DNA of 16,491 nt. Source: Desulfuromonadaceae bacterium. Lineage in GTDB: Bacteria; Desulfobacterota; Desulfuromonadia; Desulfuromonadales; Geopsychrobacteraceae. Each line of letters opens with the position of its first letter. The stretch's first letter is position 1. Below, piece by piece: positions 12,215 through 16,491 of the stretch. Under the pieces are notes generated by a model that made no database searches, was not told the DNA's origin, and saw nothing but the letters and a program-made list of their open reading frames with translations. A program made the position numbers and the translations under genes. The DNA lies in contig WTCI01000323.1 in the NCBI GenBank assembly GCA_013138655.1, positions 1 through 16,491 of the forward strand, written 5' to 3'.

Positions 12215-15200
12215 TTATTTTAGAATTTTCATAACAACCAGCGTGATGTCATCGTTAAAGTGTCGTAGCCCGGTAAACATCCGCACCTGATCCATAATGC
12301 GATCGATGAGTTCCTGGGCCGATAAGTCGACAGATTCCTGGATTAGCTTACCCAGGCGTTCTGTGCCGAAAAATTCGTTATTGTTATCTTCAGCCTCGAC
12401 AATGCCGTCCGTGTAAAGCAGCAGGATATCACCAGCTTCAAGTCGCGTTGTTTTCTGCTGGAATTCGACCGTAGGTTTGATGCCGAAAATAAGTCCATCA
12501 GCGTCGAGGAGTTCGATTTCCTGTTTTTTCTGCCGCCAGAGGAGCGGATTATTATGACCGGCACTACTGTAGCCGAGTTTATAAGTATCCGGGGAATATT
12601 GCGCGTAAAACATGGTGACAAACAAATCTGAGCAATCCATGTTGTCGAAGAAAAATCTGTTGAGGGACTTGAGCATCTCGGCCGGTTGCTTGATGCTGTC
12701 GATGCGTGCATGGATAAAGGTTCGTGTTTCGGCCATGATCAGTGCGGAGCCGATATTGTGCCCGGAGACATCAGCAACGACCAAGTCAAAATCGTTTTCT
12801 TCTCGTGTTATAAAATCGTAATAGTCTCCCCCAACTTGATGGGCAGGAACGCAGAGACCGGCGACTTCGATTTTTTCCATCTGTGGAATGGTGGTCGGTA
12901 ACAGACTCATTTGGATGTTCCTGGCAATCTGCATCTCCCGCTCCTGTTCATGGATTTCCAGCAGACCTTGAAGCTGTTTGTCGTTTCTCCAGGCGATCCC
13001 CACCTGGCCCGCCAAATTTTCAAACAGGGCAATAAATTCCTTGGTAAAAATTCCCTTGACGGTTCTTGAAAAGGCCGAGAGAACCCCGACCGATTCTCCT
13101 TCGAGAACGATCGGTGTATGGGCGAAGCAGGTAATACCTTCGCGGTGAATGATTTCCGCTGAGGTCGGTTTATCAAGAAATTCGGTGTCGTTGACGACTG
13201 CAGTAGTGTTCGAGAGAAATGCCTGGCCGATGTAGGTTTCCACGTTCAGGTTGCGTTCAGATTGTCCAAAGTGGATGGAAGACATGCCTTTTTGACTTTT
13301 GACCACCAGGTTCATGGTTTCTTCTTCAAGGAACCGGATGACACAGAGATCGAATTTGAACTGGTCGGAAAGCAGTCCGAGAATATCGTCCAGGGTTTGC
13401 TGTAAATCGGCTCCGCTGGCGACAATCTGCGCTGCGTCGTAGAGGACACTCAACTGTTCACGGTTGGCAGCGTGACTGATGGTGACTGAGCCGAAAATGT
13501 CGAAAACGTCTTCCATTTTACTGCCGCGGGTTGAAAGATAGTTTTCGAGGATAATGCGTGCCGGGGCGGCACCGACATAACCGGCCAGGGTTCGTTCTGC
13601 AAAAGTTTTCAGGGCGGGTATCTCGTGGTCGGCCAAGCTGCCTCGGGTATCGATTGTGCGGTCTTTCAGGTACTCGGAAATTGCCGAATTCGCTTGCTTT
13701 TCGCCGATGAATTTAGACACCAGGCCGACAAATTCCACGATCGTAGGTGCTTTGCTGATGCGCTTTCGTTGAACCGGTTCAACGGCTTCATTCAAAACAT
13801 CAACAAATTTGTCTGCCTGCAGCGCCCCTGTCTCGCTCTGTTTGGTGCAGAAGGAGAGCGTCAGGTAGGCGGACAGATTAAAGAGCAAACTCCAGAACAG
13901 AGAGTGTGAGTAGATATCGAATCCACGCAAGCCGAACAGTTCCGTTGGCTTGAGTAAAGCGATGCCGAAAAGACCGTCATGCAGAATATCTGAATCGATC
14001 CAGCCGGAACGGGCGAAGGATGGAATGAGCAAGGTGTAAAACCAGAGGATGAAGCCGAACAGCAATCCCGTGGTTGTTGCCTGGCGATTTGCTCGCTTCC
14101 AGTAAAGGCCGCCGATGATTGCCGGGGCGAATTGGGTCGCTGCCATGAAAGAAACCAGCCCGATGTTTACCAGGGCATAAGATTCACCAATGATCCTGAA
14201 GTAAACGTAGCCGAGAAAGATGACCCCGAGAACTCCCAGGCGTTTCAGATTGATGAGCACCCCGGAAAAATCATGGGTACGAATTTTCAACTTGAGGATA
14301 ACGGGCATGACCAGATGGTTCAGAATCATGGTTGAAATTGTGATAGATGAAACCATGACCATTCCCGCTGAAGCTGACACTCCTCCGATGAAAACCAGGA
14401 CTGCCAGCCAGGGATGTCCGGCAGAGAGGGGCAGGGTCAGGACAAAATAGTCGGCCTGCGAGGTGTCACCACCATTGAGGATCAGTCCACCAAGGGCGAT
14501 CGGGATGACAAAAAGATTGATCAGGAACATGTAGGCCGGTAAACGCCACATCGCTTTCTTGATGTTCTCTTCATCCGGGTTTTCCGTGACCATAATGTGA
14601 AACTGCCGTGGCAGAAACATGATTGCCATCATCGAAATGACAAGCAATGTAAACCATTTGGTATAATGTGTTTCTTCGGTGCCGAGGCTGAATAGATCTT
14701 GCCGTTCGGGAAATTGTTCAAAGAAACGCTGAAAAATATCTGTGAATCCGTCAAACAGCCCGTAGGTAACGAAAATGCCGACAGCGAGAAAGGCAATCAG
14801 TTTGACGAGTGATTCGATCGCCACGGCAACAATCAAGCCCTCATGCCGTTCAGATGAGTCGAGGTGGCGGGCGCCGAACAGCACACTGAAAAGGCCGAGG
14901 ACGAGGGCGACGATCAGGGCTGTATCGATGTAAGGTGGTAGCTGGGTCCCCAGCGGACTGAGTCCGGCAGAGGGAATATTCAAGGGAGAAGAAAGAATAT
15001 CCAGGGTGCGGGCGATGGCTTTTAACTGCAGCGCGATATACGGCATGATGCCGAACAGAGAAAAGAGCGTTACGATGGCGCCGAGCAGAGCGGAGCGATC
15101 GTAGCGGCTGGAGATGAAGTCGGCGATACTGACGATGTTCTCTTGTTTGCTGATGGTGACCATTTTGCGCAGCACGTACCACCAGGTAAAGGCCATCAGC

Positions 15201-15430
15201 GTCGGCCCCAGGTAGATCGGCAAAAATTCCAGTCCGCTGGTGGCTGCCCTGCCGACACTGCCGTAAAATGTCCAACTGGTGCAGTAAACGGCCAGAGAGA
15301 AGGAATAGACGTACGAGTTGGACAGCAGACTGCGCCCGCGCTCCCGTTGCTTGTCGGCATAATAGGCGACGGCAAACAGCAGCGCAAAGTAGATAAGCGA
15401 GATAAGCAGGACAATTTTAGCAGAAATCAT
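12215..15430 (-). CDS. SLC5-like transporter/STAC/GAF/PP2C (SpoIIE) phosphatase fusion
   Basis: This is a 1071-residue membrane signalling protein. Residues about 1-530 form a sodium:solute symporter (SLC5) fold with many membrane helices and the segment CTSWTFYGSVG (50-60), which I associate with CbrA-type transporter-sensors. Residues about 561-640 look like a STAC linker (FIGEKQANSAISEYL, AERTLAGYVGAAPAR). Residues about 657-817 are a GAF domain. After a short coiled coil, about 845-1071 is a SpoIIE-type PP2C phosphatase with its metal-binding motifs intact: GGDYYDF (867-873), ADVSGHNIGSAL (886-897), SAGHNNPLL, LLLYTDG (about 1003-1009) and DDITLVV (1060-1066). A histidine kinase normally occupies the output position in CbrA-like proteins; here it is a phosphatase. 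The likely substrate is the phosphorylated STAS protein encoded next. ATG 15430 lies 9 bp after the small membrane protein gene. Whether it still transports is unknown. Confidence 0.9.
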   Translation of the reverse strand: MISAKIVLLISLIYFALLFAVAYYADKQRERGRSLLSNSYVYSFSLAVYCTSWTFYGSVGRAATSGLEFLPIYLGPTLMAFTWWYVLRKMVTISKQENIVSIADFISSRYDRSALLGAIVTLFSLFGIMPYIALQLKAIARTLDILSSPLNIPSAGLSPLGTQLPPYIDTALIVALVLGLFSVLFGARHLDSSERHEGLIVAVAIESLVKLIAFLAVGIFVTYGLFDGFTDIFQRFFEQFPERQDLFSLGTEETHYTKWFTLLVISMMAIMFLPRQFHIMVTENPDEENIKKAMWRLPAYMFLINLFVIPIALGGLILNGGDTSQADYFVLTLPLSAGHPWLAVLVFIGGVSASAGMVMVSSITISTMILNHLVMPVILKLKIRTHDFSGVLINLKRLGVLGVIFLGYVYFRIIGESYALVNIGLVSFMAATQFAPAIIGGLYWKRANRQATTTGLLFGFILWFYTLLIPSFARSGWIDSDILHDGLFGIALLKPTELFGLRGFDIYSHSLFWSLLFNLSAYLTLSFCTKQSETGALQADKFVDVLNEAVEPVQRKRISKAPTIVEFVGLVSKFIGEKQANSAISEYLKDRTIDTRGSLADHEIPALKTFAERTLAGYVGAAPARIILENYLSTRGSKMEDVFDIFGSVTISHAANREQLSVLYDAAQIVASGADLQQTLDDILGLLSDQFKFDLCVIRFLEEETMNLVVKSQKGMSSIHFGQSERNLNVETYIGQAFLSNTTAVVNDTEFLDKPTSAEIIHREGITCFAHTPIVLEGESVGVLSAFSRTVKGIFTKEFIALFENLAGQVGIAWRNDKQLQGLLEIHEQEREMQIARNIQMSLLPTTIPQMEKIEVAGLCVPAHQVGGDYYDFITREENDFDLVVADVSGHNIGSALIMAETRTFIHARIDSIKQPAEMLKSLNRFFFDNMDCSDLFVTMFYAQYSPDTYKLGYSSAGHNNPLLWRQKKQEIELLDADGLIFGIKPTVEFQQKTTRLEAGDILLLYTDGIVEAEDNNNEFFGTERLGKLIQESVDLSAQELIDRIMDQVRMFTGLRHFNDDITLVVMKILK

Positions 15431-15439
15431 AAATGCCTG

Positions 15440-15679
15440 TTATTCTCCGGTCTCTTGATCAGTCGTTGGACTTTCTTTTCCCATGCGTCTGACAAAAAGC
15501 CAAATAACGCCGATGGATGCCGGCCAGCCGATAAGGAAATAAAGAACCAGTGGTGGCATGCCGAAAATTTGTTGCTGGTCGTTAAAAATGTGAATAAACG
15601 GAAAGTTTATTAATATGATTCCCAGCACCAAACAGATGACCCAGGCTTCTTTGGTTGGATCGCCTTGATGGTCTTTCAT
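15440..15679 (-). CDS. Small two-helix membrane protein, likely partner of the SLC5-like sensor
   Basis: This 79-residue protein has two hydrophobic segments (about 12-30 and 42-63) joined by a short loop, a charged N-terminus and a polar acidic tail. The pattern (FPFIHIFN, GMPPLVLYFLIGWP, then FVRR) recalls the small accessory proteins often encoded just before SLC5 symporters, though I cannot name the family with certainty. ATG 15679 has GAGG about 5 nt upstream. It is the first gene of the leftward operon and its stop lies 9 bp before the large fusion, so the two are made together. It probably assembles with or stabilises the transporter domain. Confidence 0.75.
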   Translation of the reverse strand: MKDHQGDPTKEAWVICLVLGIILINFPFIHIFNDQQQIFGMPPLVLYFLIGWPASIGVIWLFVRRMGKESPTTDQETGE

Positions 15680-15723
15680 GACGGCCTCATTATGAATGAC
15701 TGCGTGAAAGGATCAGCTGCCTT

Positions 15724-15752
15724 GTTATCCCGTTTCCTCTGTTTACAGTCAA
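15724..15752 (-). promoter_or_regulatory. Promoter of the leftward signalling operon
   Basis: On the minus strand TTGACT (15752-15747, 5/6) and GATAAC (15729-15724, 4/6) are spaced by 17 bp. Transcription would begin near 15717, about 38 nt before the ATG at 15679. The 310-bp gap to the divergent lipoprotein gene (15680-15989) holds this promoter and the rightward one at 15866; nothing else was recognised in it. Confidence 0.45.
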
Positions 15753-15865
15753 CCGGAAAATGACAGCGTAAAGGAGACAGAAGCTCGCTTTCAAGTCAGC
15801 AGCATAACTGAAATTTATCAGAGATTTCACTACTGTAAAGTATTTATGACAGATATGGAAAGGGT

Positions 15866-15895
15866 TTGACGCTTTTTGATCGAGTGTGCTAGTTA
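15866..15895 (+). promoter_or_regulatory. Promoter of the TPR lipoprotein gene
   Basis: TTGACG (15866-15871, 5/6) is spaced by 18 bp from TAGTTA (15890-15895), preceded by TGC (extended -10). The GTGTGC-TA context resembles that of the rpsA promoter. Transcription would begin near 15902, giving a leader of about 88 nt. Confidence 0.5.
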
Positions 15896-15989
15896 TCAAC
15901 ATAGAGATTATCTCACGATTCGCCCAACAGGAAAACCCGTTTGATAACGTTCAACAGGCCACTTAGACGTCATGCCATATAGGATCTTT

Positions 15990-16491
15990 GTGAAAATCCA
16001 ACCTCTTCTGGTTGTCTCTCTTTGCTTGCTTTCATTCGGCTGTACGGTTCCACAGCAGCCGCATCCGGAGATGATCAATACGCAGGTTTATCGTTCTGAG
16101 TATGCTGACCCAAACGCCAAGGCCCTGTTCGCTTATGCCCAGTTTCGTCTTTTGGCAGCGGAGGGTCGCTGGGCGGCGGCGGTTACCGCATTAAAACGTG
16201 CGGTTGCTTTTGATCAGAAAACTGATTATCTGCGGATGAACCTGGCCAAAGGGTTGCTGCATTTGGAACAATCGGAAGAGTCGATTGCCATTCTGCAGAA
16301 TATATTAAGCAAATCACCCGATAATGTTGATGGGCATGAATTGCTCGGTGACCTGCTCAGTTACCAGAAACAGGATGAGGCTGCAGTTCACCACTACCGT
16401 CTGGCTCTGCAACTGGCCCCCGAAAATGAAATGTTACCGATGCGTTTAGCGATGGCATTGGGGCGATTAAGGCAGATCGACGAGGCGATAA
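15990..16491 (+). CDS. TPR-repeat lipoprotein (partial, runs off the window)
   Basis: The first 167 codons of a rightward gene are visible. The N-terminus is a signal peptide with a lipoprotein-like end, LLSFGC, whose Ser-Phe-Gly before the cysteine is not the ideal lipobox. Helical tetratricopeptide repeats follow (AFDQKTDYLRMNLAKGLLHL, then SKSPDNVDGHELLGDLL, then LQLAPENEMLPMRLAMALG), a scaffold for protein interactions in the periplasm. GTG 15990 is chosen because AGGA lies 5 nt upstream. An in-frame ATG at 15972 is possible but has a poorer ribosome site and would put six residues before the signal peptide. The function is unknown. Many such proteins act in envelope assembly or exopolysaccharide secretion, but nothing here decides. 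Confidence 0.85.
   Translation, partial: MKIQPLLVVSLCLLSFGCTVPQQPHPEMINTQVYRSEYADPNAKALFAYAQFRLLAAEGRWAAAVTALKRAVAFDQKTDYLRMNLAKGLLHLEQSEESIAILQNILSKSPDNVDGHELLGDLLSYQKQDEAAVHHYRLALQLAPENEMLPMRLAMALGRLRQIDEAI

Noticed and set aside
15690..15902. A 70-codon minus-strand frame upstream of the signalling operon
   Set aside because: It covers both divergent promoters, has no ribosome site and shows no recognisable features. It is taken as a chance frame in the intergenic region.

Overview
The window looks like chromosomal DNA of a delta-type proteobacterium of the Desulfuromonadales (Geobacter/Desulfuromonas/Pelobacter relatives). This is inferred from gene content and order (pheA-tyrA-aroA-cmk-ispH-rpsA-sppA-ihfB), from the fused chorismate mutase/prephenate dehydratase, and from protein style. 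No marker such as 16S rRNA is present, so the assignment is inference.

Layout. (1) Positions 1-127 hold the end of what looks like an insertion sequence, with the first seven codons of a leftward transposase-like gene running off the window edge. (2) Positions 128-397 are a leader/intergenic stretch with no certain gene. (3) Positions 398-5285 form a rightward, tightly packed run for aromatic amino acids and housekeeping: pheA, tyrA, aroA, cmk, ispH. (4) rpsA (ribosomal protein S1) has its own likely promoter and a strong terminator. It is followed by sppA (signal peptide peptidase) and ihfB (IHF beta). (5) The 450-bp gap after ihfB contains no credible protein gene. On the minus strand it carries a 6S RNA gene (ssrS), with a near-consensus promoter whose -35 overlaps that of a rightward promoter for the next gene. 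(6) A rightward trio follows with overlapping or touching start/stop codons: an RluA-family pseudouridine synthase, lgt, and a HAD phosphatase. (7) A leftward signalling cluster (15679 down to 11323) encodes a small two-helix membrane protein, a 1071-residue SLC5-like/STAC/GAF/PP2C-phosphatase fusion, a STAS anti-anti-sigma protein and an RsbW-like GHKL kinase. (8) At the right edge a rightward TPR lipoprotein gene begins and runs off the window.

How the parts work together. PheA, TyrA and AroA supply EPSP and the Phe/Tyr branches from chorismate. Cmk, S1, IHF and 6S RNA belong to nucleotide supply, translation, nucleoid and transcription control. The leftward cluster reads as a complete partner-switching module. 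A transporter-like membrane sensor would control a PP2C phosphatase that dephosphorylates the STAS protein, which in turn captures the GHKL kinase/anti-sigma. The final target (sigma factor or other output) is not in the window. The most unusual items are this transporter-sensor/PP2C fusion in a partner-switching operon, the 6S RNA gene with overlapping divergent -35 elements, and an IS-end structure that would hide the transposase ribosome binding site only in read-through transcripts.
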